Positions 7,223 through 16,267 are shown, counted from the first letter of the stretch. The stretch: 64,000 nucleotides of DNA from Stackebrandtia albiflava (GCF_007994225.1 NZ_VLLL01000005.1:1597142-1661141), one strand, 5' to 3'. A program made the numbers and translations. Notes: generated by a model from the letters alone, not told the origin.

Positions 7223-9733
7223 ATGGTCCGGGTGAGCCTCGTTGACTTGTTTCCCGAAGACCCTCAACCCGACGCGGTGTTCGACGCCTTCACCGGTTGG
7301 GCCGCCGACCGGGGACTGACCCTCTATGACGCCCAGGAGGAGGCGCTCATGGAGATCGTGTCGGGCAACAACGTGATCGTGGGCACCCCCACCGGCTCCG
7401 GAAAGAGCCTCATCGCCGCCGGCGCGCACTTCGCGGCGCTGGCCGCCGACCGCACCAGCTTCTACACCGCGCCCATCAAGGCGCTGGTCAGCGAGAAGTT
7501 CTTCGACCTGTGCGACCAGTTCGGCACCGACAACGTCGGGATGATGACCGGCGACGCCAGCGTCAACGCCGACGCGCCCCTCATCTGCTGCACCGCCGAA
7601 GTCCTGGCCAACATCGCGCTGCGCGACGGCGAGTATGCCGACGTCGGCCAGGTCGTCATGGACGAGTTCCACTTCTACTCCGAACCCGGGCGCGGCTGGG
7701 CGTGGCAGGTGCCGCTGCTGGAACTGCCCCACACCCAGTTCGTGCTGATGTCGGCGACACTGGGCGACACGTCGTTCTTCGAGAAGGACCTCACCCGCCG
7801 CACCGGCCGCCCCACCGTCACCGTCACCTCCGCGACCCGCCCGGTGCCCCTGTACTACCGCTACTCCACCGAACCGCTGCAGAACACCATCGAACTGCTG
7901 CTGGCCGACGACAAGGCCCCCGTCTACATCGTCCACTTCACGCAGGCCGCCGCGATGGAGCAGGCGTCGGCGCTGATGAGCATCAACGTGTGCACCAAGG
8001 CCGAGAAGGCCGCCATCGCCGACCTCATCGGCGGGTTCCGGTTCACCACCGGGTTCGGCAAGGCACTGCAACGCCTCGTCAAACACGGCATCGGAGTCCA
8101 CCACGCCGGGATGCTGCCCAAGTACCGCCGACTGGTGGAACGACTGGCGCAGGCCGGACTGCTGAAGGTGATCTGCGGAACCGACACCCTCGGCGTGGGC
8201 GTCAACGTCCCCATCCGCACCGTCCTGTTCACCGGCCTGTCCAAATACGACGGGCACCGGGTCCGGCGGCTGCGCGCCCGCGAGTTCCACCAGATCGCCG
8301 GCCGCGCCGGCCGCGCCGGTTTCGACACCGAGGGCCTGGTGGTGGCGCAGGCACCCGAGCACGTCATCGAGAACCAGAAGGCCGTCACCAAGGCCGGCGA
8401 CGACCCCAAGAAGCTGCGCAAACTGAAGAAGAAGGCCGCCCCCGAGGGCTTCGTCGGCTGGTCGCGGGAGACCTTCGAGAACCTCCAGACCGCGCCCCCC
8501 GAACCACTGGTCAGCCGGTTCACCGTGTCCAACGCGATGCTGCTGAACGTGATAGCCCGCCCCGGCGACGCCTTCGAGGCGATGCGGCGACTGTTGACCG
8601 ACAACCACGCACCGCCCGGCATCCAACGCGCCCTCATCAGGGAGGCCATCGCCATGTACCGGTCGCTGCTGGCGGCCGGGATCGTCGAGACGCTTCCCGA
8701 ACCCGACCGTTCCGGGCGGCGGCAACGCCTGACGGTCGACCTGGACACCGACTTCGCCCTCAACCAGCCGCTGGCGCCGTTCGCGTTGGCGGCCCTGGAG
8801 ATCCTGGACGCCGACGACCCGGACTACCCGTTGGACGTCATCAGCGTCGTGGAGTCCATCCTGGAGGATCCCAGGCAGGTGCTGGCCGCCCAACAGAACC
8901 GCGCCCGCGCCGAGGCGGTCGCCCAGATGAAGGCCGACGGCGTCGAATACGACGAACGGGTCGAACGGGTGTCGCTCATCGAGTACCCCAAGCCGCTGGA
9001 GGAACAGCTCACCGCCGCCTACACCGCCTACGGCCGCAGCCACCCCTGGATCAAGGACCACCCGTTGCGGCCCAAGAGCGTCGTACGCGACCTGTACGAA
9101 CGCGCCATGACGTTCGGGGAGTTCATCGCGTTCTACGAACTGTCGCGCGCCGAGGGCGTGGTCCTGCGGTACCTGGCCGGGGCGTACAAGACCCTGGACC
9201 AGACCATCCCCGAGTCCGCCTCCACCGAGGAGCTGCGGGACGTGACGGCGTGGCTGGGCGAACTGGTCCGCCAGGTCGACTCCAGCCTGTTGGACGAGTG
9301 GGAGCAGTTGTCGAACCCACAGGCGCAACCCGACGACCGCAAGGCGTTGACCGAGCAGACCACGTCCCTGACGTCCAACCGCAGGGCCTTCACCGTCGCG
9401 GTCCGAAACGCCATGTTCCGGCACGTGGAACTGGCCGCCCTCGACCGCCCGGACCTGCTGGCGGGCCTGGAGACCGGCCTGACCCGCGAACAGTGGCAGG
9501 ACGCACTGGACGACTACTACGACGCCCACGACGACATCGGCACCGACGCGGCCGCCCGCAGCCCCCGGCTGCTGCTGATCGAGTCCGAGACACCGCAGCG
9601 GTGGCGGGTGGCGCAGATCCTCGCCGACCCCGCCGGCGACCACGACTGGCGCATCGAGGCCGAGATCGACCTGCCCGCCAGCGACGCCGCCGGGGTCCCG
9701 GTGGTGACGGTGACGGGACTGCGCAGCCTGTAG
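7223..9733 (+). CDS. DEAD/DEAH-box RNA helicase with DUF3516 C-terminus
   Basis: 836-aa SF2 helicase of the Ski2/Mtr4-like group found in actinobacteria. Motif I GTPTGSGKS (about 54-62), Walker B variant DEFH (about 147), motif III MSATL and motif VI QIAGRAGRAG are visible. The C-terminal half (about 400-836), including VSRFTVSNAMLLNVIARPGD and WGELxx-like helical stretches, matches DUF3516. Likely remodels structured RNA or RNP in an ATP-dependent way. The start is ATG 7223 (GTG 7232 is possible). It converges tightly with the MarR gene (4 nt gap). Confidence 0.94.
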   Translation: MVRVSLVDLFPEDPQPDAVFDAFTGWAADRGLTLYDAQEEALMEIVSGNNVIVGTPTGSGKSLIAAGAHFAALAADRTSFYTAPIKALVSEKFFDLCDQFGTDNVGMMTGDASVNADAPLICCTAEVLANIALRDGEYADVGQVVMDEFHFYSEPGRGWAWQVPLLELPHTQFVLMSATLGDTSFFEKDLTRRTGRPTVTVTSATRPVPLYYRYSTEPLQNTIELLLADDKAPVYIVHFTQAAAMEQASALMSINVCTKAEKAAIADLIGGFRFTTGFGKALQRLVKHGIGVHHAGMLPKYRRLVERLAQAGLLKVICGTDTLGVGVNVPIRTVLFTGLSKYDGHRVRRLRAREFHQIAGRAGRAGFDTEGLVVAQAPEHVIENQKAVTKAGDDPKKLRKLKKKAAPEGFVGWSRETFENLQTAPPEPLVSRFTVSNAMLLNVIARPGDAFEAMRRLLTDNHAPPGIQRALIREAIAMYRSLLAAGIVETLPEPDRSGRRQRLTVDLDTDFALNQPLAPFALAALEILDADDPDYPLDVISVVESILEDPRQVLAAQQNRARAEAVAQMKADGVEYDERVERVSLIEYPKPLEEQLTAAYTAYGRSHPWIKDHPLRPKSVVRDLYERAMTFGEFIAFYELSRAEGVVLRYLAGAYKTLDQTIPESASTEELRDVTAWLGELVRQVDSSLLDEWEQLSNPQAQPDDRKALTEQTTSLTSNRRAFTVAVRNAMFRHVELAALDRPDLLAGLETGLTREQWQDALDDYYDAHDDIGTDAAARSPRLLLIESETPQRWRVAQILADPAGDHDWRIEAEIDLPASDAAGVPVVTVTGLRSL

Positions 9734-9737
9734 GGAA

Positions 9738-10214
9738 TCAGGGCCGCCAGTGGCGCAGCTGCTCGGCCCAGGCACGGATACCGGCGGCGAAACCCTCGCG
9801 CTGCTGCGGGGTGAGCCGGTCCATCGCCGCCAGCAACGGCGCCGCCCGCACGGTGACGTAGTACCGCATGTGGTCGACGCGGTGCGCGGCCAGGCTCACC
9901 AGGGTGCGCCGGCGGTCGCCCGGGTCGGGGCGGCGGTCGACCCAGTCGGCCGCGTCGAGGTCGCCGACCAGTTCACTGACCGTGGACAGGGCCAGCCCCA
10001 TGGCCTCGGCGAGTTCACCCACCGACACCGCCGGACGGGCCAGCAGTTGCACGCACACCGCGCCGTGCCGGGCGGTCAGGCCGTGGGCGGCGAAGGACTC
10101 GGCCTGTTCGGGCGGCATCTGGCCGCGTGCCTTGTCGAAGTAGGTGGCGATGAGTGGCAGGAAACCCAGTACGGCGGTGATCTCGGCGGGTTCGGGGGCG
10201 CGTTGCTCGGACAC
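9738..10214 (-). CDS. MarR family transcriptional regulator
   Basis: 158-aa winged-helix regulator. The HTH region is about 60-110 (VSVGELAEAMGLALSTVSELVGDLDAADWVDR), followed by the wing RRPDPGDRRRTLVSL typical of MarR. GTG 10214 is favoured over the longer TTG frame start at 10265, because TATGAT (10221-10226) lies 6 nt upstream and two palindromes sit immediately behind it. Divergent from the questin-oxidase-like gene, which it most likely represses together with itself. Confidence 0.92.
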   Translation of the reverse strand: MSEQRAPEPAEITAVLGFLPLIATYFDKARGQMPPEQAESFAAHGLTARHGAVCVQLLARPAVSVGELAEAMGLALSTVSELVGDLDAADWVDRRPDPGDRRRTLVSLAAHRVDHMRYYVTVRAAPLLAAMDRLTPQQREGFAAGIRAWAEQLRHWRP

Positions 10215-10230
10215 CGCCGCATCATATATC

Positions 10231-10261
10231 TTCGGAAATCCGAAAGGTTCGCTTATCCGAA
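10231..10261. promoter_or_regulatory. Paired MarR operator between divergent genes
   Basis: Two 14-bp sites lie 17 bp apart: a perfect palindrome TTCGGAAATCCGAA (10231-10244) and an imperfect copy TTCGCTTATCCGAA (10248-10261). They fill the promoter spacer upstream of the MarR -10 (TATGAT) and end 3 nt before the AAGGAG Shine-Dalgarno of the divergent gene. This is the expected layout for autoregulated divergent control. Confidence 0.72.
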
Positions 10262-10275
10262 GCAAGGAGTCCGTG

Positions 10276-11460
10276 ATGACCGGTTACCTCGACGCCGTAC
10301 ACGACGCCCTCGAACGCCTCGACGACCTCGGATACGAACGCCGCCTCGGCGGCGGCGACCTCGCCAACCACGGCCCCATGGCCGCCGAGACCATCGCCGT
10401 CCTCGGCCACGGCGACCACGTACCCGCCTGGATCGACCTCTACCGCAGCGCCGCCCCACACCACGAACCACCCGTCCCCTACCAGGCCATCGACCCCGAC
10501 GACGACACCGACTGGCGCGCCGCCATGGGCGACATCGGCCGCGCCGGCGACTTCGAGGTCCTGTTCACCCGCCACATCGACACCCACGGCTGGCAGGACA
10601 CCCTCACCACCTGGTGGCCCCGCCTACTGCCCGGCCCCATGACCGGCCTCACCCACGGACTCATCCGCACCGCCCACGCCGTCCGCTCCATCACCGCCAC
10701 ACCCACCCCCAGCCGCGCCCAACTCACCGAACTGGCCCGCGGACTCGGCTATTGGGCCGCCCGATTCATCGACCACCCCGGCCCCGGCCGCCTCACCGGA
10801 ACACTGTCCATCCCCCACGCCGTGGCCGCGCTACGCCGACTCGACACACCCCCGCAAGACCCCCGCCACGCCGCCCGACTCCTCAAAGACGCCCACACCC
10901 TTCCCGGCTTCCGCGAGGCACTCGAACGACCCGCCGGCGGCGACCCCCACCGCATCCTGTCCGACATGACCGCCGAATTCGCCGGAATATGCGTCTCCCA
11001 CACCGACCACCGGTTCCCCATACCCCTCGTCCACGGCGTCACCGCACCCGCCGCCGCCCGACTCGTCCTGCCCTGGCTCCCGCCACGACTCCACGAAGCC
11101 ACCGTGGCCGCCGCCGCCCGACTCGTCCTGCCCTGGCTCCCGCCACGACTCCACGAAGCCACCGTGGCCGCCGTCTGGCAGGCACAGGTCACCCTCCTGA
11201 TGCTGGCCGGCGGCGACCCCGCCGCAGAGACCACCGCATGGCGACGCGCCCGCGACCACGAACCCACCCCCTGGCCCGCCCTGGCCGAGGCCGCCGTCGC
11301 GCACGGCGACGAACACGTCGTCAAGTTCACCGAGGCCCTCATGCGAGAACACACCCTGCGACCCGACCCCCGCTACGCCTACGCCGCCCGCGCCGCCATC
11401 GACCACATCGCACGCCCCGGCCACGGACACAGCGCCGCCACCGCCCGATTCGGCACCTGA
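10276..11460 (+). CDS. Questin oxidase-like (DUF4243) protein
   Basis: 394-aa soluble protein of the questin oxidase/DUF4243 family. N-terminal LGYERRLGGGDLANHGPMAAE and the HGLIRTAHAVR motif (about 135) are typical. Fungal relatives perform Baeyer-Villiger ring cleavage; bacterial roles are unknown. AAGGAG lies 6 nt before the ATG. Residues about 259-298 contain an exact in-frame duplication of 20 residues (PRLHEATVAA occurs twice), caused by the 60-bp tandem repeat at 11051-11170. The frame stays intact. Regulated by the divergent MarR, by inference from the paired operator. Confidence 0.88.
   Translation: MTGYLDAVHDALERLDDLGYERRLGGGDLANHGPMAAETIAVLGHGDHVPAWIDLYRSAAPHHEPPVPYQAIDPDDDTDWRAAMGDIGRAGDFEVLFTRHIDTHGWQDTLTTWWPRLLPGPMTGLTHGLIRTAHAVRSITATPTPSRAQLTELARGLGYWAARFIDHPGPGRLTGTLSIPHAVAALRRLDTPPQDPRHAARLLKDAHTLPGFREALERPAGGDPHRILSDMTAEFAGICVSHTDHRFPIPLVHGVTAPAAARLVLPWLPPRLHEATVAAAARLVLPWLPPRLHEATVAAVWQAQVTLLMLAGGDPAAETTAWRRARDHEPTPWPALAEAAVAHGDEHVVKFTEALMREHTLRPDPRYAYAARAAIDHIARPGHGHSAATARFGT
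11051..11170 (+). repeat. Perfect 60-bp tandem duplication inside the questin-oxidase-like gene
   Basis: Bases 11051-11110 and 11111-11170 are identical, and three further bases continue the match. The unit is 60 bp, so the reading frame is preserved and 20 residues are duplicated. Complete identity, with no synonymous difference, indicates a recent slippage or unequal-exchange event, or possibly an assembly artefact. Confidence 0.97.
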
Positions 11461-11612
11461 GACGTTCTCTCCGAACCCGCTGTTCTGCCGGGCGTCGCCC
11501 GGTCGGCGCTCGCGGCGTCGTCGCAGGCCCTACGTACCGGTGTCGTATGCAGGACCTGCGACTTCCGATCCTCCATCGGAACACCGCTCGCAACGGACGA
11601 CGAACGAGACCT

Positions 11613-12536
11613 CTAGAGCGCCCGCTCCCACGTCTGCGCCGTCAACTCGTCACCGAACATGGCGACGGCGCTCTCCTCCACCACCTCGAAACCCGACCGC
11701 CGGTACAGGCGCGCCGCGGCCGAAAGCCGGTCGACCGTCCACAACCGGATCCTGTCGTACCCGGCCGATGCCGCGAACTCCAGGCACGTGTCGATCAACG
11801 CCGCACCCACCCCCTGGCCACGCGCGTGCGGCTCCACCAGCAACACCCGCAGCTTCGCCACACCCGGCGCGTCCCCCGCCACGCACATCACCGACCCGAC
11901 CATCTGACCACCCTGATCGGCGATCCACACCGCCTCCCGGCCCGGCTGCGCACCGGTGGCGAAATCGGCCACGATCGTGGCCACCAACGCCTCGTACTCC
12001 TGGTTCCACCCGTACTCACGCGCGTAGATCTCACCGTTGCGCGCCACGATCCGCCCCAGATCACCCGGACGCGGCCCACGGATACGAAACCCCGGCGCCT
12101 CACCGGGTGCGAAACGACGACGGATGACGTCCATGGCCGCCAACAGGTCGGCGCGCGCCTCCGCGCCCAGACCCGCGACGAGCTCGGCCACCTGCGCGTC
12201 GGAACGCCCGTCGAGCTCGTCGAACAGTTCCCTCCCCCGGGCCGTCAACCGCAGCAGCAGACGCCTGCCGTCGCCGGAGTCGCGGTGCCGCGCCACCAGG
12301 CCGTCCCGGGTCAACCGGCCCAGCATCCTGCTGAGGTAGCCCGCGTCCAGGCCGAGCCGGCGGCGCAGGCCCGCCGCGTCACCGGCCTCGCCGTGACGCA
12401 GCTCGTACATCACCCGCACCTCGGTCAGGCTGTACGGGCTGTCCAGAAGTCCCTCGTCGAGGACGCCCAGCAACCGGGTGTAGAACCGGTTGAACTCCCG
12501 GATCCGCCGGATCTGCCCGGCCTGAGTGTCGGCCAC
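11613..12536 (-). CDS. MarR-GNAT fusion regulator/acetyltransferase
   Basis: About 307 aa. N-terminal MarR wHTH (about 1-140: SLTEVRVMYELRHGEAGDAAGLRRR, DAGYLSRMLGRL, wing RHRDSGDGRRLLL) is fused to a GNAT acetyltransferase (about 150-305: LLVEPHARGQGVGAALIDTCLEFA is the acetyl-CoA loop, RLYRRSGF is the motif B end). This bifunctional type is common in bacteria. The frame continues to ATG 12572; GTG 12536 is preferred because a near-perfect dyad (12555-12569) would otherwise lie inside the coding region. Start choice is uncertain. Confidence 0.88.
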   Translation of the reverse strand: MADTQAGQIRRIREFNRFYTRLLGVLDEGLLDSPYSLTEVRVMYELRHGEAGDAAGLRRRLGLDAGYLSRMLGRLTRDGLVARHRDSGDGRRLLLRLTARGRELFDELDGRSDAQVAELVAGLGAEARADLLAAMDVIRRRFAPGEAPGFRIRGPRPGDLGRIVARNGEIYAREYGWNQEYEALVATIVADFATGAQPGREAVWIADQGGQMVGSVMCVAGDAPGVAKLRVLLVEPHARGQGVGAALIDTCLEFAASAGYDRIRLWTVDRLSAAARLYRRSGFEVVEESAVAMFGDELTAQTWERAL

Positions 12537-12554
12537 GTCGCCACCGCCTAACAA

Positions 12555-12569
12555 GTTGACTGAGGCAAC
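12555..12569. promoter_or_regulatory. Candidate operator of the MarR-GNAT gene
   Basis: GTTGACTGAGGCAAC is a 15-bp dyad with one mismatched pair, located 19-33 bp upstream of the favoured GTG start of the MarR-GNAT gene. Position and symmetry fit autoregulation by the MarR domain. Confidence 0.5.
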
Positions 12570-12600
12570 CATATGAGCCGCGCCACCCCCACGTCAACAC

Positions 12601-13254
12601 TCACCGCCGCGGCACCACCAGACCCGACTCATACGCGAACACCACCAACTGCGACCGATCCCGACACCCCAACTTCACCATCGCCCGACTCACATGCGTC
12701 TTGGCCGTCATCGGCGAGATCACCAACGACGCCGCGATGTCGGCGTTACTCATCCCCTGCGCCACCAACGCCACCACCTCACGCTCCCGCACCGTCAAAC
12801 CGTCCGCCCCCGGCACCGGCCGAAGCGGCCTCGACACGAACTCCACCATCAACCGCCGCGTCACCTGCGGCGACAACAACGCATCACCCCGCGCCGCCGA
12901 CCGCACCGACCACAACAGATCCGCCGGCTCGATGTCCTTGACCAGAAACCCCGCCGCACCCGCCCGCAACGCCCGATACACGTACTCGTCGAAACCGTAA
13001 TTCGTCAACATCACCACCCGCACACCCCGGCACGCCTCCTCCGCCGCGATCGCCTCCGTCGCCGCGATACCGTCCATCCCCGGCATCTCGATGTCCAACA
13101 ACGCCACATCCGGGCGATGCCTCACCGCCTCGGCCACCGCCTGCGCACCGTCACCGGCCTCCGCCACCACCTCGATGTCGTCCTCCGCCGACAACAACGC
13201 CCGGAAACCACCCCGCATCAACACCTGATCATCGGCCAACAACACCCGGATCAC
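12601..13254 (-). CDS. NarL/FixJ family response regulator
   Basis: 217-aa two-domain response regulator. The receiver domain (1-120) has acidic pocket DD at 8-9, phospho-acceptor Asp in LLDIEMPGMDG (about 54), Thr in VVMLTN (about 83) and Lys in LVKD (about 105). The LuxR-type HTH (about 150-212) reads LTVREREVVALVAQGMSNADIA. Its start overlaps the histidine kinase stop by 4 nt (ATGA), so the pair is translationally coupled. Target genes are not evident; the divergent membrane protein operon at 14566 is a candidate. Confidence 0.96.
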   Translation of the reverse strand: MIRVLLADDQVLMRGGFRALLSAEDDIEVVAEAGDGAQAVAEAVRHRPDVALLDIEMPGMDGIAATEAIAAEEACRGVRVVMLTNYGFDEYVYRALRAGAAGFLVKDIEPADLLWSVRSAARGDALLSPQVTRRLMVEFVSRPLRPVPGADGLTVREREVVALVAQGMSNADIAASLVISPMTAKTHVSRAMVKLGCRDRSQLVVFAYESGLVVPRR

Positions 13255-14369
13255 GCCTCCACCTCCACCGGCAACACCGCACGCACCCCGAACCCACCCG
13301 CACTACGAGGCGCCGCCTCCAGACGACCACCCAACGCCTGCACCCGCTCGGCCATACCCGCCAACCCCCAACCCGCCTCACCCGGCACCACCGCCGGACC
13401 GTCGTCCTCCACCCGCACCTCCACCGCGTCCTCACCCACCCGCACCGACACACACGCCCGCGACCGCGGCGCATGCCTGGCCACATTCGTCAACGACTCC
13501 TGCACCACCCGGTACACCGTACGGTCCACAGTCACCGGCAACCCACCACCGTCACCCTCCACCGACAACGTCGCCACCACCCCCGCCGCCCGGCTCCGCT
13601 CCACCAGCTCACCCAACGCCCCCACACCACGCCGCCCATCGGCCGCATCGTCCCGCAACAGGCCCAGCGTCGCCCGCAACTCCCGATTCGCCTCCCCCGC
13701 CGCCTGCTGAATCGCCGCCAACTCCGGCGACACCACCTCACCCCGCTTCCCGGCCAGATGCACCGCGACCCCCGCCTGCAACTTGATCACCGCGATCGCA
13801 TGCGTCAACGAATCGTGCAACTCCCGCGCGATCCGCAACCGCTCCTCACCCGCACGCCGCGCCGCCACCTCCTCCCGCGTCCGCTCCGCCTCGACCGCCC
13901 GCTCCTCCACCGACCGCACATACGCCCGGTACTGACGGAACACCTCACCCAACACCGCCGCCGCCACCAGCCAACCCACCGGCAACACCGCCGCGGCTAT
14001 CGCCTCCCGCAACGGATCCCGCGCACCCACCACCGCCTGCGCCACCGTCGCCACCACCACCGGCGCCACCACACACACCGTGAACACCCGCCGCCCGGCC
14101 CGCACCGCCGTATAGATCGCCACCAACACCGGCAACGTCGCCACCGGCCCCGGCGTCACCACCGCCGCATGCGCCACCAAACCCAATACCGCCACGACCA
14201 ACACCACCCGAGGCACCCACGACCGCAACACCAGGGCCGCGGCCGCCACCACCGGCGGAACCACCGCCGCCACCGGATACCCCGCCAACGCGCCGTCCGC
14301 CGCCACCACCGCGGCCAGACCCGCCACGGCACACACCTCCGCCACCCGACGGCCCTGCACCTTCGCCAT
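13251..14369 (-). CDS. Two-component sensor histidine kinase (HisKA_3 type)
   Basis: 372-aa membrane kinase. Four to five hydrophobic segments (about 8-150) lead to a short coiled coil (VEERAVEAERTREEVAARRA). The HisKA_3 dimerisation helix follows with the phospho-accepting His in RELHDSLTHAIAVIK, then a HATPase with DDGP and GWGLAGMAERV (G boxes). There is no large extracellular loop, so the signal is probably intramembrane or envelope stress. The frame is open to 14513; ATG 14369 follows a GCGGGG stretch and begins at the first hydrophobic region. Partner is the coupled NarL regulator. Confidence 0.94.
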   Translation of the reverse strand: MAKVQGRRVAEVCAVAGLAAVVAADGALAGYPVAAVVPPVVAAAALVLRSWVPRVVLVVAVLGLVAHAAVVTPGPVATLPVLVAIYTAVRAGRRVFTVCVVAPVVVATVAQAVVGARDPLREAIAAAVLPVGWLVAAAVLGEVFRQYRAYVRSVEERAVEAERTREEVAARRAGEERLRIARELHDSLTHAIAVIKLQAGVAVHLAGKRGEVVSPELAAIQQAAGEANRELRATLGLLRDDAADGRRGVGALGELVERSRAAGVVATLSVEGDGGGLPVTVDRTVYRVVQESLTNVARHAPRSRACVSVRVGEDAVEVRVEDDGPAVVPGEAGWGLAGMAERVQALGGRLEAAPRSAGGFGVRAVLPVEVEA

Positions 14370-14501
14370 CCCCGCAGGGTATGCGACGCCGCGAACCCCC
14401 CACATCGCCCGCACGACGCACCCGACGCCTACTCCCACGGCGGTACCCGCGTTGTGACCGGTAACCACGCCCCTTCGGCGGCGCCGCGACCCACTCCAAC
14501 C

Positions 14502-14541
14502 TACTTGACGCAACGGCAGATACTTGACGTATATTCAAGTA
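14502..14541 (+). promoter_or_regulatory. Promoter with palindromic operator for the 14566-15299 operon
   Basis: TACTTGACG occurs at 14502 and again at 14521. The second copy forms the left arm of an inverted repeat with 7-bp arms TACTTGA/TCAAGTA (14521-14541, 7-bp spacer). TTGACG (14505-14510) can act as -35 and TATATT (14530-14535) as -10. The dyad covers the -10, so a repressor bound there would block transcription. The wHTH protein encoded downstream is the natural candidate. Confidence 0.55.
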
Positions 14542-14565
14542 CTCACCCGAAGGAAAGGGACGGTA

Positions 14566-14976
14566 ATGGAACCCGACCGCGAACTCACCCCCGCCGAGGC
14601 CCTGGAACACACCCTGCGCACCCACACCGCCCTCCGGCGCGCATCACGATGGCGCATCCTCGGCTGGTGGATCATCACCCTGTTCATCGTCACCCTCGTC
14701 GTCGGCGACGACCTCTTCCCCCGGCTCCTCGACCGCTACGAGACCCCGTTGCTGCTCGTCACCGTCGCCGCCCTGGGCGCGCTGACCTGGAACGCCCGCG
14801 CGTTCCGTCGCCGCCACGACCGCATCGAGGTGATCCTCTACCTCACCGTCGCGGTACTCGCCGTCACCCACCGCCTGCTACTCCCCGACGACACCCCCGT
14901 CGCCCCGTCCCTGGCACTCGCCCTCACGCCACTCGCCGCCTGCGCCGCGGCCACCACGATGGCGCTGCGACGATGA
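14566..14976 (+). CDS. Unrecognised 4-TM membrane protein
   Basis: 136-aa protein not assigned to a named family. A polar N-terminus (1-35) is followed by four predicted transmembrane helices: WIITLFIVTLVVG, LLLVTVAALGALTW, VILYLTVAVLAVTHRL and ALALTPLAACAAATTM. AAGGAAAGGGA precedes the ATG. Its stop overlaps the ATG of a wHTH regulator (ATGA). This membrane-protein plus small wHTH arrangement recurs in actinobacteria, where the regulator controls the operon. Confidence 0.8.
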   Translation: MEPDRELTPAEALEHTLRTHTALRRASRWRILGWWIITLFIVTLVVGDDLFPRLLDRYETPLLLVTVAALGALTWNARAFRRRHDRIEVILYLTVAVLAVTHRLLLPDDTPVAPSLALALTPLAACAAATTMALRR

Positions 14977-15299
14977 CCGGCCGCCACCCGCGACACGACC
15001 TCGACGAGGTCATCCACACCCCCATCAGACTGTCCATAATGGCGGCCTTGGCCGACGGCGACCGGATCCACTTCGGCCTACTCCGAGACCACCTCCAGGT
15101 GTCCGACTCACTGCTGTCGAAACACCTCACCACCCTGGAGACACACGACTACCTCACCATCGACAAGGGATACCTCGGCAAACGCCCCCGCACCTGGCTC
15201 CGCATCACACCCACCGGCCTGGCCGCCTACCGGCGATACCGACACACCCTCCAGCAGATCCTCACCCCACCCGCCACCGGGTCACCCCCACCGGAGTAG
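14973..15299 (+). CDS. Winged-helix DNA-binding regulator (MarR/ArsR-like, HTH_34 type)
   Basis: 108-aa stand-alone wHTH: IHTPIRLSIMAALADGDRIHFGLLRDHLQVSDSLLSKHLTTLE (split here: helix pair about 13-35, recognition helix about 40-55), then a wing region YLTIDKGYLGKRPRTWLRITPTG. It lacks a ligand domain. Overlap of its ATG with the upstream stop implies coupling to the 4-TM gene. It probably binds the TACTTGA dyad at 14521-14541 and represses its own operon; this is inference from position. Confidence 0.9.
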   Translation: MTGRHPRHDLDEVIHTPIRLSIMAALADGDRIHFGLLRDHLQVSDSLLSKHLTTLETHDYLTIDKGYLGKRPRTWLRITPTGLAAYRRYRHTLQQILTPPATGSPPPE

Positions 15300-15390
15300 C
15301 GCCCGATACCCCCGGCGCGGTAACCCCGCCCCCACACGACACCACCACGAGCCGACGCGCCACACCCGCCACCCGCCATACCGTCACCAC

Positions 15391-16176
15391 ATGATCGCCA
15401 CCATCACACGACTGCCCGCCCGCATCTGGCACGAAAGCACCACCGCGCAACGCGTCTGCTACACACTCGCCGCCCTGTCCGCCGCGTCCGGCATATTCCA
15501 CATCGGCATCCAACTCATCGACGGCGGCCCATGGACCGGCCCGGTGTCCTGGCGCAAACCCGTCACCTTCGGACTGTCCTTCGCCATCGTCCTGGCCACC
15601 GTCGCCTGGATCATCGGACACATCCGCATGCCGGCCACCCTCCGCCGCGTCCTGCTCACCGCCTTCGCCACCGCGAGCCTCGCCGAAGTCACCGGCATCA
15701 CCATCCAGGCATGGCGCGGCGTACCCTCCCACTTCAACGACACCGACCCGGTGTCCGCGCTCATCTCCCACACCATCCTGGCGCCCATGGGCGGAATCCT
15801 CATCGCCGTCGTCCTCGTCCTGACCGTGGCCGCACTACGCCCTCAACCCGACACCTCCGCACCACTGCGCCTGGCGATCCGGGCCGGACTCCTCGTCCTC
15901 ACCCTCGCCATGGTCACCGGCGCCGTCATGATCGCCACCGGAGCCGGCCTCACCACCACCGCCGGCCACACCGCCGCCTACCGGTCCGGCGGCTGGCTCA
16001 AACCCAGCCACGCCCTCACCATGCACGCCGTCACCGTCCTACCCCTCATCGCCTACACCACCGACGCCGTCACCGGCGACATCCGCCTCACCCACCGCGT
16101 CACCACGATCGCCACCACCGCATACGTCCTCGCCACCATCACCGTCATCGCCCTCAACCTGACCGCCGCCCCCTGA
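15391..16176 (+). CDS. Unrecognised 7-TM membrane protein
   Basis: 261-aa integral membrane protein with about seven helices spread over residues 22-258 and little soluble sequence. Features are GPVSWRKPVTFGLSFAI (about 51-67), SHTILAPMGGILIAVVLVL and KPSHALTMHAVTVLPLIAYTTDA, whose conserved-looking His residues could bind heme or metal. I do not recognise the family. No clear Shine-Dalgarno is visible. The gene lies alone between the wHTH gene and the aldo/keto reductase gene, same strand. Confidence 0.78.
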   Translation: MIATITRLPARIWHESTTAQRVCYTLAALSAASGIFHIGIQLIDGGPWTGPVSWRKPVTFGLSFAIVLATVAWIIGHIRMPATLRRVLLTAFATASLAEVTGITIQAWRGVPSHFNDTDPVSALISHTILAPMGGILIAVVLVLTVAALRPQPDTSAPLRLAIRAGLLVLTLAMVTGAVMIATGAGLTTTAGHTAAYRSGGWLKPSHALTMHAVTVLPLIAYTTDAVTGDIRLTHRVTTIATTAYVLATITVIALNLTAAP

Positions 16177-16267
16177 CCCGCCAGCAATCCCCCAATCGGC
16201 GGCCACCACCACACCTTCCAAGGCACACTGACCGGGAGACCGCACCGACGAGGGATGAGGACCGACC

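Noticed and set aside
6986-9775. Very long open frame opposite the helicase gene
   Set aside because: High GC content keeps the antisense frames open; the sequence is low-complexity Gly/Val/Asp-rich with no domain, and the opposite strand encodes a complete helicase.
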